Source: Vreelandella halophila (lineage in GTDB: Bacteria; Pseudomonadota; Gammaproteobacteria; Pseudomonadales; Oleiphilaceae). From it: DNA of 64,000 nucleotides. Numbering within the stretch: the stretch's first letter is position 1; every line of letters begins with the position of its first letter. The notes beneath the pieces are model-generated. The model ran no database searches. It saw only the letters and a program-made list of their open reading frames with translations, and was not told where the DNA came from. This document shows, piece after piece, positions 19,416-30,057 of this stretch. Position numbers and translations under genes: made by a program. The stretch spans positions 1,396,285-1,460,284 of the forward strand of contig NZ_JACHUZ010000013.1 of the NCBI RefSeq assembly GCF_019903425.1, in the 5' to 3' direction.

Positions 19416-20351
19416 GTGCAGCTTACATCCATCCAGCCCGCGATCAGCAACGGCGGCGGCGTTGTAACCCGAAGCGCCGCACCTCCCGGTACGGCCTCCG
19501 GCAACGTGCCACAGACCCGTACGTCCAGTAGCAGCACGTCACCATCCTCTTCCACAACGTCCGTCAATCCGGCAACACCTTCCAACCCGACAGTTCCGTC
19601 CAGGCCAGCACCTCCTTCCACGCGTAGTGACGGGGGTAGTAGTGGTGGCGTCCAGGTCTCCATCAGTGAGCAGGCTCGGCAGCAGGGACCAGCGGAGGGA
19701 GATCGTAATGGCCCGGGAGCCGGGGAGGAGGCCTCTCAGCCGCGCCCGGCACGGCCGCGCAATGAGGCCGGGCCGGACTCCGGACAGGAGGAAGATCGGG
19801 GCGACCGACGCCAGCCGGGGCAGGAGGATGACGGGCCATCCCCGGAACAGCAGTCGGCCGTTCAGGAACTGAGGAGTCGGGACCAGGAAGTGCGCCAGCA
19901 TGAACAGGCGCATCAGGTGGTGGGGGGGCAGTACGCCGGTGCGCCCACCTACACCTACCAGCGGGGACCGGAGGGCCAGCTCTATGCCGTTGGTGGGCAG
20001 GTCTCCATTGATACCAGCCCGATCCCTGATGACCCGGAAGCTACCATCAGCAAGATGCAGACAGTGCGCTCCGCCGCACTGGCGCCGGCCGAACCCTCTC
20101 CCCAGGATCTCAGGGTGGCCCAGGAGGCGACCCGTCAGCTGCTGCAGGCCCAGTCGGAGCTGCGGTCATCACGCCAGGAAGAAGGTGGCAGTAGCGATGA
20201 CGGGCCACAGAGCACGCCGGAAACGCAGGCCACCGACTCCGACCGTTCCGGAGGGGAGGATGCCCGCATCAGCCTCTTCCGCGATGTGGAGGATTTAGCG
20301 TCCACGGACCCCGCGACCGCCACCGATTCAGGCTTCCGTGCCACGGCCTGA
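19416..20351 (+). CDS. SprA-related putative metalloprotease (CJM1_0395-like)
   Basis: A 311-residue protein with a long disordered Ser/Pro/Gly/Glu-rich N-terminus (residues ~20-145) and a conserved core of about 100 residues. The core holds the zincin motif HEQAH at residues 162-166 (HExxH), then VVGGQYAGAPTYTYQRGPEGQLYAVGGQVSIDTS and a segment with ISKMQTVRSAALAP. This matches the SprA-related family of putative metalloproteases. I see no signal peptide or membrane helix. Start is GTG 19416. Activity and substrate are not established from sequence. Confidence 0.82.
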   Translation: MQLTSIQPAISNGGGVVTRSAAPPGTASGNVPQTRTSSSSTSPSSSTTSVNPATPSNPTVPSRPAPPSTRSDGGSSGGVQVSISEQARQQGPAEGDRNGPGAGEEASQPRPARPRNEAGPDSGQEEDRGDRRQPGQEDDGPSPEQQSAVQELRSRDQEVRQHEQAHQVVGGQYAGAPTYTYQRGPEGQLYAVGGQVSIDTSPIPDDPEATISKMQTVRSAALAPAEPSPQDLRVAQEATRQLLQAQSELRSSRQEEGGSSDDGPQSTPETQATDSDRSGGEDARISLFRDVEDLASTDPATATDSGFRATA

Positions 20352-20389
20352 ATGACCCTTGGGAAATGCATTCACGGCGGTTATGTCTC

Positions 20390-20419
20390 TTGACATGAGA
20401 CCCGCTCCAAACGTATGTT
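20390..20419 (+). promoter_or_regulatory. Promoter of first acyl-CoA dehydrogenase gene
   Basis: A perfect TTGACA (20390-20395) is followed after 18 nt by TATGTT (20414-20419), a four-of-six -10. It lies 40 nt upstream of the ATG at 20459. The -10 is covered by the PsrA-like operator, which fits repression by a fatty-acid-responsive regulator. Confidence 0.65.
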
Positions 20420-20434
20420 TCAAACAGCCGTTTA
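20408..20434. promoter_or_regulatory. Tandem PsrA-like operators
   Basis: Two adjacent sites, CAAAC-GTAT-GTTTC (20408-20421) and CAAAC-AGCC-GTTTA (20421-20434), share one base. The Pseudomonas regulator PsrA, a TetR-family sensor of long-chain fatty acids, binds (G/C)AAAC-N2-4-GTTT(G/C). The first site fits exactly and the second differs only in its last base. They overlap the -10 of an acyl-CoA dehydrogenase promoter. The regulator is not encoded in this window. Confidence 0.65.
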
Positions 20435-20458
20435 ATTGCATGAACCGAGGTACGAGCC

Positions 20459-22258
20459 ATGCCCCAGTACAAAGCACCGCTGCGCGATATCCAGTTTGTC
20501 ATGAACGAGCTGCTGGATACTGAAACGCATTATCAGCAGATTCCGGGTGGCGAGGAAGCCACGCCGGACATGGTCAATGCCATTATCCAGGAAGGGGCCA
20601 AGTTCTGTGAGCAGGTGCTGTCGCCGCTGAACCAGACCGGGGACCAGCAGGGCTGCACCCTGGAAAACGGTGAGGTGAAGACGCCCACCGGTTTCAAGGA
20701 AGCCTACAAGCAGTACATTGAGGGTGGCTGGCCTTCGATGACTGCGGATGAGGAGCTTGGCGGCCAGGGGCTGCCCGGTTCTCTTTCCATGGTCATGAGT
20801 GAAATGGTGGGTACGGCCAACTGGTCCTTCGGTATGTATCCCGGCCTCAGTCACGGCTGCCTGAACACGCTGGAAGCCCATGGTTCCGAAGAGCAGAAGC
20901 AGACCTATCTGCCCAAGATGATCAGTGGTGAATGGACCGGCACCATGTGCCTGACCGAATCCCATTGTGGCTCCGACCTCGGCATCATGCGCTCCAAGGC
21001 GGAACCGAATTCTGACGGCAGTTACAGCATCACCGGTGAGAAGATCTTCATCTCCGCTGGCGATCACGACATGTCGGACAACATCATCCACCTGGTACTG
21101 GCCAAGTTGCCGGATGCGCCCAAGGGCACCAAGGGCATCTCGGTCTTTGTGGTACCCAAGTTCATTCCCGACGAGAACGGCAACCCGGGCGAGCGCAACA
21201 GCGTCTCCGTCGGATCCATCGAGCACAAGATGGGCATCCACGGCAACGCCACCTGCGTGCTGAACTTTGATGGTGCCAAAGGCTTCCTTATTGGCGAGCC
21301 GCACAAGGGCTTGAGTTACATGTTCACCTTCATGAACATCGCCCGTATCGGTACCGCCATTCAGGGGCTGGGCTCCGCGGAACTGGCCTTCCAGGGATCG
21401 CTTGAATACGCCAAGGACCGCCAGGCCATGCGCTCGCTCTCCGGGGCCAAGAATCCGGACGGCCCGGCTGATCCCATTATCGTCCACCCCGACGTCCGGC
21501 GCATGCTGATGACCCAGAAGGCGCTGGCTGAAGGTGGCCGTGCGATGATCTATTACGCGGCTCAGCAGGCGGACATCGCCACGCGCAGCCGGGATGAGAA
21601 CGCCCGTAAGGAAGCTGACGAGCTGCTTGGCTTCCTGACGCCGATTGCCAAGGCGTTCCTGACTGAAACCGGAGTCGACGCGGCCAACCAGGGCATGCAG
21701 ATTCTGGGCGGTCACGGTTATATCTCCGAGTGGGGGATGGAACAGATCGTCCGTGATGCGCGCATCGGTACCATCTACGAAGGCACCACGGGCATCCAGG
21801 CCCTCGACCTGCTGGGTCGCAAGGTACTGATGACCCAGGGCGAATCGCTCAAGCGCTTCACCAAGAAAGTGCACCTGTTCTGCAAGGAGCATGGTGACAA
21901 CAAGCAGCTGGCGGAGTTCATCGAGCCGCTGGCGGCCTTCAACAAGGAGTGGGGCGACCTGACCATGAAGCTGGGCTCGGCCGCCATGAAGGATCGTGAA
22001 GAGGTTGGGGCGGCGTCCTACGACTACCTGATGTACTCAGGCTACGGCGTGCTCGCGTACCTCTGGGCGGAGATGGCGGAAGTGGCCCAGCGTAAGCTGG
22101 AAGAAGGCACCACCGAAGAAGCCTTCTATACAGCCAAGCTCCAGACAGCCCGCTTCTACTTCCAGCGGATGCTGCCACGGGCTAAGGCACACGCCGATGC
22201 CATGGTCAGTGGTGCGGACAACCTTATGGACATGCAGGAAGAGCATTTCGCTTTCTGA
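20459..22258 (+). CDS. Long acyl-CoA dehydrogenase (DmdC-like), paralogue 1
   Basis: A 599-residue acyl-CoA dehydrogenase of the large type with extra C-terminal helices, related to DmdC (3-methylmercaptopropionyl-CoA dehydrogenase) and to long-chain enzymes of beta-oxidation. It begins MPQYKAPLRDIQFVMNELLD and carries the FAD/substrate block TGTMCLTESHCGSDLGIMRSK, ITGEKIFISAGDHD, GGHGYISEWGMEQIVRDARI and IYEGTTGIQALDLLGRK, which holds the likely catalytic Glu. Substrate cannot be decided from sequence. The promoter carries PsrA-like sites, pointing to fatty acid degradation. A terminator separates it from the downstream paralogue. Confidence 0.9.
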   Translation: MPQYKAPLRDIQFVMNELLDTETHYQQIPGGEEATPDMVNAIIQEGAKFCEQVLSPLNQTGDQQGCTLENGEVKTPTGFKEAYKQYIEGGWPSMTADEELGGQGLPGSLSMVMSEMVGTANWSFGMYPGLSHGCLNTLEAHGSEEQKQTYLPKMISGEWTGTMCLTESHCGSDLGIMRSKAEPNSDGSYSITGEKIFISAGDHDMSDNIIHLVLAKLPDAPKGTKGISVFVVPKFIPDENGNPGERNSVSVGSIEHKMGIHGNATCVLNFDGAKGFLIGEPHKGLSYMFTFMNIARIGTAIQGLGSAELAFQGSLEYAKDRQAMRSLSGAKNPDGPADPIIVHPDVRRMLMTQKALAEGGRAMIYYAAQQADIATRSRDENARKEADELLGFLTPIAKAFLTETGVDAANQGMQILGGHGYISEWGMEQIVRDARIGTIYEGTTGIQALDLLGRKVLMTQGESLKRFTKKVHLFCKEHGDNKQLAEFIEPLAAFNKEWGDLTMKLGSAAMKDREEVGAASYDYLMYSGYGVLAYLWAEMAEVAQRKLEEGTTEEAFYTAKLQTARFYFQRMLPRAKAHADAMVSGADNLMDMQEEHFAF

Positions 22259-22282
22259 ACCGGTATGATCCGGTAAGCATGA

Positions 22283-22307
22283 AAAAGCCCGCCATGTGCG
22301 GGCTTTT
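22283..22307. terminator. Terminator between the two acyl-CoA dehydrogenase genes
   Basis: AAAAGCCCGC and GCGGGCTTTT form a perfect 10-bp stem around a CATGT loop, with A and T tracts flanking on either side, so it could work in both directions. It lies 25 nt after the first dehydrogenase and 57 nt before the second. Confidence 0.9.
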
Positions 22308-22363
22308 CTGTGAGAAATCCCGGGGTAGAATAGCCCCGCAGACGTTCAAAGTGAGGACAATCC

Positions 22364-24157
22364 ATGGCTGAGTACAAGGCGCCCCTGCAGGACATGCGGT
22401 TCCTGCTCAACGAGATCTTCGATGCACCGGGCCAGTGGGCTTCTCTGCCCGGTCTGAGCGAAAGCGTGGATCCGGAGACGGCGGATGCCATTCTGGAAGA
22501 GGCCGGCAAGATCGCAGCGGGAACGCTCGCCCCCATCAACCAGAGTGGCGATGAGCAGGGCTGTCAATGGAAGGATGGTGAGGTCACCACGCCTGACGGT
22601 TTTAAGGAGGCTTACCAGACCTTCGCCGAGGGCGGATGGGTCGGTCTCGGCGGTGATCCCAACTACGGCGGCATGGGCATGCCCAAGAGCCTGGTCGGGC
22701 AGGTCGAGGAGATGATGCAGGGGGCCAACATGGCCTTCGGTCTCTGCCCCATGCTGACCGCCGGCGCCTGCCTGGCTCTGCATGCCCACGGCAGCGAGGA
22801 ACTCAAGGAGAAGTACCTCCCGAGGATGTACGACGGCACCTGGTCCGGCGCCATGGACCTGACGGAGCCCCACGCCGGCACAGATCTGGGCATCATCCGC
22901 ACCAAGGCGAAGCCCAACGATGACGGCTCCTACAGCATCTCAGGCACCAAGATCTTCATCACCTGGGGTGAGCACGACATGGCGGAGAACATCATCCACC
23001 TGGTGCTCGCCAAGCTGCCGGACGCCCCGGCCGGACCCAAGGGCATCTCGCTTTTCCTGGTACCGAAATACGAAGTGAACGAGGACGGTTCTCTGGGCGC
23101 TCGCAATAACCTCTCCTGCGGTTCGCTGGAGGAGAAAATGGGCATCCACGGTTCCGCGACCTGCGTCATGAACTACGATGATGCCCGTGGCTTTCTCGTG
23201 GGCGAGCCCAACAAGGGCCTGATGGCCATGTTCACCATGATGAACTACGAGCGCCTGGGTGTGGGCATCCAGGGCGTGGGGGCGGCGGAAGCCTCCTACC
23301 AGCATGCCCTGGCCTATGCCCGCGAGCGCATCCAGAGCCGCTCGCCCAACGGCCCTCAAGCTCCGGAAAAGCAGGCGGACCCGATCATCGTTCACCCGGA
23401 CGTCCGTCGGATGCTGTTGAAGATGAAAGCCCACACCGAGGGCAGCCGTGCCTTCATTACCTATGTGGCGCAGTGGCTGGACCAGGCCAAGTTCGCCGAG
23501 GATCCGGAGGCGAAGGAGAAAGCCGACGGCATGGTGGCGCTGCTGACGCCGGTGGCCAAGGCTTTCCTGACCGACCGGGCACTGGATACCTGCGTGATCG
23601 GCCAGCAGGTCTACGGCGGTCATGGCTACATCCGTGAGTGGGGCCAGGAGCAGCTGGTGCGTGATACCCGGATCACCCAGATCTACGAGGGGACTAACGG
23701 CATCCAGGCGATGGATCTGATGGGGCGCAAGGTTGTTGGTAACGGCGGCAAATTCTTCGAACTCTTCGCGAATGACGTGGCCGACTACATCAATGCCAAC
23801 CAGGATGAGCCGGCGGTCGCCGAATACATCCAGCCCCTGGCGGCGGCTCTTGAACGTCTTTCCGATGTGACCGAAAGCGTCATCAAGGCATCGGATGGCA
23901 ATCCAGCGGAGATCGGTGCGGCCGCCGTGGACTACTTGGACCTGTTCGGGCTCACGGCTGAAGCCTTTCTTTGGGTTCGCATGGTGCAGGCAGCCGCGCC
24001 CAGGGCGGAGAACGATACCTCCGGCTTCTACACCGGCAAGCTCAAGACGGCGCGTTTCTTCTTCGATCGCATCCTGCCGCAGTCGGTTGCCCTGGCTGAA
24101 TCCATCCGCAATGGCGGCGACAGCATGATGGCGTTCGACGAAGCCGAGTTCGGCTAA
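22364..24157 (+). CDS. Long acyl-CoA dehydrogenase (DmdC-like), paralogue 2
   Basis: A 597-residue paralogue of the upstream gene with the same layout: MAEYKAPLQDMRFLLNEIFD at the start, GAMDLTEPHAGTDLGIIRTK, ISGTKIFITWGEHD, GGHGYIREWGQEQLVRDTRI and IYEGTNGIQAMDLMGRK. It lacks the PsrA-like sites seen before paralogue 1 and is cut off by a terminator, so the pair is probably regulated separately. Its stop overlaps the convergent holA stop by 4 nt. Confidence 0.9.
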   Translation: MAEYKAPLQDMRFLLNEIFDAPGQWASLPGLSESVDPETADAILEEAGKIAAGTLAPINQSGDEQGCQWKDGEVTTPDGFKEAYQTFAEGGWVGLGGDPNYGGMGMPKSLVGQVEEMMQGANMAFGLCPMLTAGACLALHAHGSEELKEKYLPRMYDGTWSGAMDLTEPHAGTDLGIIRTKAKPNDDGSYSISGTKIFITWGEHDMAENIIHLVLAKLPDAPAGPKGISLFLVPKYEVNEDGSLGARNNLSCGSLEEKMGIHGSATCVMNYDDARGFLVGEPNKGLMAMFTMMNYERLGVGIQGVGAAEASYQHALAYARERIQSRSPNGPQAPEKQADPIIVHPDVRRMLLKMKAHTEGSRAFITYVAQWLDQAKFAEDPEAKEKADGMVALLTPVAKAFLTDRALDTCVIGQQVYGGHGYIREWGQEQLVRDTRITQIYEGTNGIQAMDLMGRKVVGNGGKFFELFANDVADYINANQDEPAVAEYIQPLAAALERLSDVTESVIKASDGNPAEIGAAAVDYLDLFGLTAEAFLWVRMVQAAAPRAENDTSGFYTGKLKTARFFFDRILPQSVALAESIRNGGDSMMAFDEAEFG

Positions 24158-25158
24158 GCCGAGAGCGTCTCAACCAGGGCGGCAAGGGCGGACCAGGGCG
24201 GCATGGCCGGGTCCTGACCCTTGCTGGCCCGGTCCACCTGTCTGGCCTGTTCCCAGGCCCTGCTGATCGACTGGCTGCCGTGCCGGCGTGAAGCCTTTTC
24301 CAGTGCCTTTCTCAGTGGCGGCTGGCGCACCCCGTTGTGCTTGAACCAGGTGGCCGCGTTACTGCCCTGGCGCAGGCTGTGCTGCAGGTTGGCAAGATGT
24401 TTCAGGTCACGCTGGAGAACGCCCAGTATGGCCAGTGTGCTGGTTCCTTCCTCCTCCAGGCGCCGCAGCATCTGCAGGGCGTGTACCCGGTTACCGGACA
24501 GCGCCTCGGCGCTGAGCTCGAAGGCGTTGTAGCGGCTGCTGTCCTCAACACCACCAATGGCAACCGCGTCATCCACCGGTTCATCCCCGGCGACCACCCT
24601 GAGTCGCTCCAGTTCCTGGTGGGCGGCCAGCAGGTTGCCCTCCAGGCGTTCACTGAGCTGGGTCACGGCATTGCGGGTGAGTTTCAGGCCCATGGTTTCG
24701 GCGCGGCGTGAGAGCCAGCGCGGGAAGTCCGCCGGGTCCACCGGCCAAACCGGCACGTGGAGGCCGACCTTCTGCCAGTTTCGGAACCAGGCCTTGCTGG
24801 TCTCGCCACTGTCCAGGCGCGGACCGGAGACAATCAGGATGACGTCTTCCGGAGGGGCCTTGGCGAAGGCCTCCAGAACCTCACGGCCCTTGCCGGGTCT
24901 GCCGCTGTGCAGGCGCACCTCGATGCGGCGGCGGCTGGCGAACAGTGACAGCGCCTGGGTTTCGTCGTGGACCTGCTGCCAGTCGAACTGGGCATCCGTC
25001 TGGAAGACTGTGCGCTCCTCGTAGCCTTCGGCAATGGCTCGTTCGCGGATGCGGTCACAGGCCTCCTGCACCAGCAGAGGCTCATCACCGGTGACCAGGT
25101 AGCCGGCATCAAGGCGCTTGGCCAACTGATCCGGGAGCTGCTCCGGGGTGACCTTCAT
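24154..25158 (-). CDS. holA: DNA polymerase III delta subunit HolA
   Basis: HolA is the wrench of the clamp loader that opens the beta sliding clamp. The 334-residue protein begins MKVTPEQLPDQLAKRLDAGYLVTGDEPLLVQEACD, the typical family start, and shows LSERLEGNLLAAHQELERL and the FELSAEALSGNRVHALQMLRRL segment. It overlaps lptE as ATGA and is the last gene of leuS-lptE-holA, a conserved order. Confidence 0.94.
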   Translation of the reverse strand: MKVTPEQLPDQLAKRLDAGYLVTGDEPLLVQEACDRIRERAIAEGYEERTVFQTDAQFDWQQVHDETQALSLFASRRRIEVRLHSGRPGKGREVLEAFAKAPPEDVILIVSGPRLDSGETSKAWFRNWQKVGLHVPVWPVDPADFPRWLSRRAETMGLKLTRNAVTQLSERLEGNLLAAHQELERLRVVAGDEPVDDAVAIGGVEDSSRYNAFELSAEALSGNRVHALQMLRRLEEEGTSTLAILGVLQRDLKHLANLQHSLRQGSNAATWFKHNGVRQPPLRKALEKASRRHGSQSISRAWEQARQVDRASKGQDPAMPPWSALAALVETLSA

Positions 25159-25709
25159 TTGTCCGTGTCCGTGCTGCTTTCGTGCTCGGAACGGATCCGG
25201 CGAATGCGCTCCTCGGTGAAGGGCATCAGCCGGCGGGTAACCTGCTGGACCAGCTGGTCCTGGAGAAGGCCCTCAATGCCCTGCTGTTCCCGTTCACCGG
25301 CCAGGACCTGCTGCTCGTCCGCCTGGTAGAACTCCCTGGCGCTCAGTTCGGTATCCGCCAGAAGGGGGATACCGTCCTCGGTGGTCAGCTCCACCGCGAC
25401 CCGGGCACTGAGTTCGTATTCGGCGGCGGCCGCCCGGTCATCCAGCGCGCTGGTGCGCCGTTCCTGTTCATAACCACTGAGATTGAGCCGGTACTCGGCG
25501 GTTTCCCCGTCCTCAGCCAGCAGCTTGTAGAGGTCAAGGCGTTCGCGCAAACCCGAGCAGACCGGCCCGGGCACACCGTCACCACAGGACAGGGCCAGCG
25601 GTGCCAGGGCATCCGGGACCATACCCGTGCCCCGGAGCTGGAAGCCGCAGGCGGTGAGCACCGTGGCCAGGGCCAGCGTGAGTATGGGTTTCCAGGCGGC
25701 CTGGGGCAT
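25155..25709 (-). CDS. lptE: LPS-assembly lipoprotein LptE
   Basis: LptE plugs the LptD barrel and helps place LPS in the outer leaflet. The 184-residue precursor has a lipoprotein signal with lipobox LTAC, cysteine at position 21, followed by the family's GFQLRGTG. The start at 25709 has a perfect ribosome site (GGAGG). The open frame extends upstream, but that part overlaps leuS and is random. It works with LptA, LptB and LptC encoded near 59 kb. Confidence 0.93.
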   Translation of the reverse strand: MPQAAWKPILTLALATVLTACGFQLRGTGMVPDALAPLALSCGDGVPGPVCSGLRERLDLYKLLAEDGETAEYRLNLSGYEQERRTSALDDRAAAAEYELSARVAVELTTEDGIPLLADTELSAREFYQADEQQVLAGEREQQGIEGLLQDQLVQQVTRRLMPFTEERIRRIRSEHESSTDTDK

Positions 25710-25729
25710 GGATGACCTCCGGAGCCGGA

Positions 25730-28369
<2,640 letters not shown>

Positions 28370-28437
28370 TCATTCTAGCGTAGAGAGAAGGTGACAGGTA
28401 GGCATGCCGACTTCCAACCCATCAGCAGGAGAGAACC

Positions 28438-28995
28438 GTGGCCGAAAAGCAGCGCCCCCGCCTCAGTGACGGTGCCGAAACCGCCTATAACCGTATGCTT
28501 GAGCGGGTGGAGTCCCGCCTTGCAGAAGCGGAGGAACGAACCTGGGAGCAGCTCCAGCAGGAGATTGAGGACGCGGTTGAGTTCGAGCAGGAAGTGGCGG
28601 AGCTCACCCGCGATGAGCTCAATCTGCTCGCCGCCTACCTGCGGCGGGATCTCTCCCATCTTCTGGGTTTCGTTTCCAGTACCGGTGATGGCGTGGCGGA
28701 ATGGCTGCGCACGGACCTGGAATGGATCGAGGACTGGCTGGTAGAGCGGCTTCTGTCGATTGCCGATCCCACCCGTCTGGATACCCTTGAGCTGCAGCAG
28801 AAACTGCAGAACAGCGACGCGGATCACTATTTCGCGGGCGAGCTCGCCATGGCGGGCGTTCTGCGCTGTCTGAACTGTGGTCACATGCGGACACTGTCTG
28901 AAACAACCCGCCTGGAGCCCTGTGAGCGGTGTGAATCCCATTACTTCGAGCGGGTTACGGCGCATACGCCGGATGTGGAGCCGGGCACAGACTGA
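28438..28995 (+). CDS. DUF1451 zinc-ribbon protein (YbeL family)
   Basis: A 185-residue protein of unknown function. The N-terminal two thirds is acidic and helical (ETAYNRMLERVESRLAEAEERTWEQLQ). The C-terminus is a zinc ribbon with CLNCGHMRTLSETTRLEPCERC, two CxxC pairs. This is the YbeL/DUF1451 layout. In E. coli ybeL is likewise next to leuS, divergently oriented, as here. The GTG start is preceded by GGAGAGAACC. Confidence 0.88.
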   Translation: MAEKQRPRLSDGAETAYNRMLERVESRLAEAEERTWEQLQQEIEDAVEFEQEVAELTRDELNLLAAYLRRDLSHLLGFVSSTGDGVAEWLRTDLEWIEDWLVERLLSIADPTRLDTLELQQKLQNSDADHYFAGELAMAGVLRCLNCGHMRTLSETTRLEPCERCESHYFERVTAHTPDVEPGTD

Positions 28996-29073
28996 GCCAG
29001 CGGCCTTTGCTTGATTTTTCGAACTATCCCAGAATGAGTGGCGGTTCAAACCATTCATTCCGGGAGGTTTTCC

Positions 29074-30057
29074 ATGCCGGTCACTGTGACCGTTTTTGTG
29101 TTGATCGTGGCCTTTATTGTGGGGTCCATGGTCTATGTGTACCGATTCCGTGGCCAGGAGCGCTATAAGAGCGTTGGTGAGTACTGGCGCAAGGGCTGGC
29201 CGATCTTCAGTCCGCTGAACTGTCTGCTCTATCTCTTCACCGAGAAACGGGCGCGGGCGCCGATCATGAACCGGGAGCAGTTTCCGGAACTGCAGGTGAT
29301 TCAGGACAACTGGGAAACCATCCGTCGTGAGGCGGTGGGGCTGTATGAGAACCGGGTGTTCGATCAGACCAGCGATCCGGAATCCAGTGCCTACTACGAC
29401 ATCGGCTTCCGTACCTTCCAGAAATACGGCTGGAGCAAGTTCTATCTCAAATGGTACGGCACCAAGCACAACTCCGCCCAGGCGAGCTGCCCGGAAACCC
29501 TGAAAATCCTGGACCAGGTGCCATCGGTGAACGGGGCCATGTTCTCGATCCTGCCAGTGGGCTCACAGCTGACCCGTCACGCCGACCCGGTGGCGTGCTC
29601 GCTGCGCTATCACCTCGGTCTTTCCACGCCCAATGACGACCGCTGCTACATCAACATTGATGGCAGGGACTACTCCTGGCGCGATGGCGAGGACCTGATT
29701 TTTGACGAGACCTACCTCCATTACGCCCACAACGATGCCAAGCAGTATCGCCTGATCCTGATGTGCGACGTGGAGCGGCCGACCTGGCTGCTCGGGCGGG
29801 TGATCAACTTCTTCTACAAGGGGCTGATGCGGCTGACGGTAGTGCCGAACATGGACGGCGACCAGCGCGGCTTTGCCAACAGCCTGTTCGCGCGGATCTC
29901 GCCGGCACTGGCCCGGGTACGTGAACTTAAGAAGACCAACCGGCGCCAGTACAAGGCGCTCAAGTATTCCGTGAATGCGCTTCTGGCGCTGGCCCTGGGC
30001 GGGGTGCTTCTGGGTGGTTTGATGGCACTGGACGGGCTGGTGGCCTCGATCGCCTAG
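29074..30057 (+). CDS. Aspartyl/asparaginyl beta-hydroxylase family protein, LpxO-like
   Basis: A 327-residue Fe(II)/2-oxoglutarate-dependent oxygenase with an N-terminal membrane helix (residues ~5-22) and a C-terminal one (~302-322). The core has H169-x-D171 in TRHADPVACSLRYHLGL, a second histidine in ETYLHYAHN (216 or 219) and Arg226 in YRLIL. The layout, with a membrane anchor before YRFRG, fits LpxO, which hydroxylates the secondary acyl chain of lipid A, but a protein or other lipid substrate is possible. ATG 29074 has the ribosome site GGGAGG; an upstream in-frame start is unlikely. It converges with lnt, overlapping 4 nt. Confidence 0.82.
   Translation: MPVTVTVFVLIVAFIVGSMVYVYRFRGQERYKSVGEYWRKGWPIFSPLNCLLYLFTEKRARAPIMNREQFPELQVIQDNWETIRREAVGLYENRVFDQTSDPESSAYYDIGFRTFQKYGWSKFYLKWYGTKHNSAQASCPETLKILDQVPSVNGAMFSILPVGSQLTRHADPVACSLRYHLGLSTPNDDRCYINIDGRDYSWRDGEDLIFDETYLHYAHNDAKQYRLILMCDVERPTWLLGRVINFFYKGLMRLTVVPNMDGDQRGFANSLFARISPALARVRELKKTNRRQYKALKYSVNALLALALGGVLLGGLMALDGLVASIA

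Noticed and set aside
20432-21892. A 486-residue antisense frame over the first acyl-CoA dehydrogenase
   Set aside because: It is a shadow of a well-conserved enzyme; its composition is that of reverse-complemented codons.
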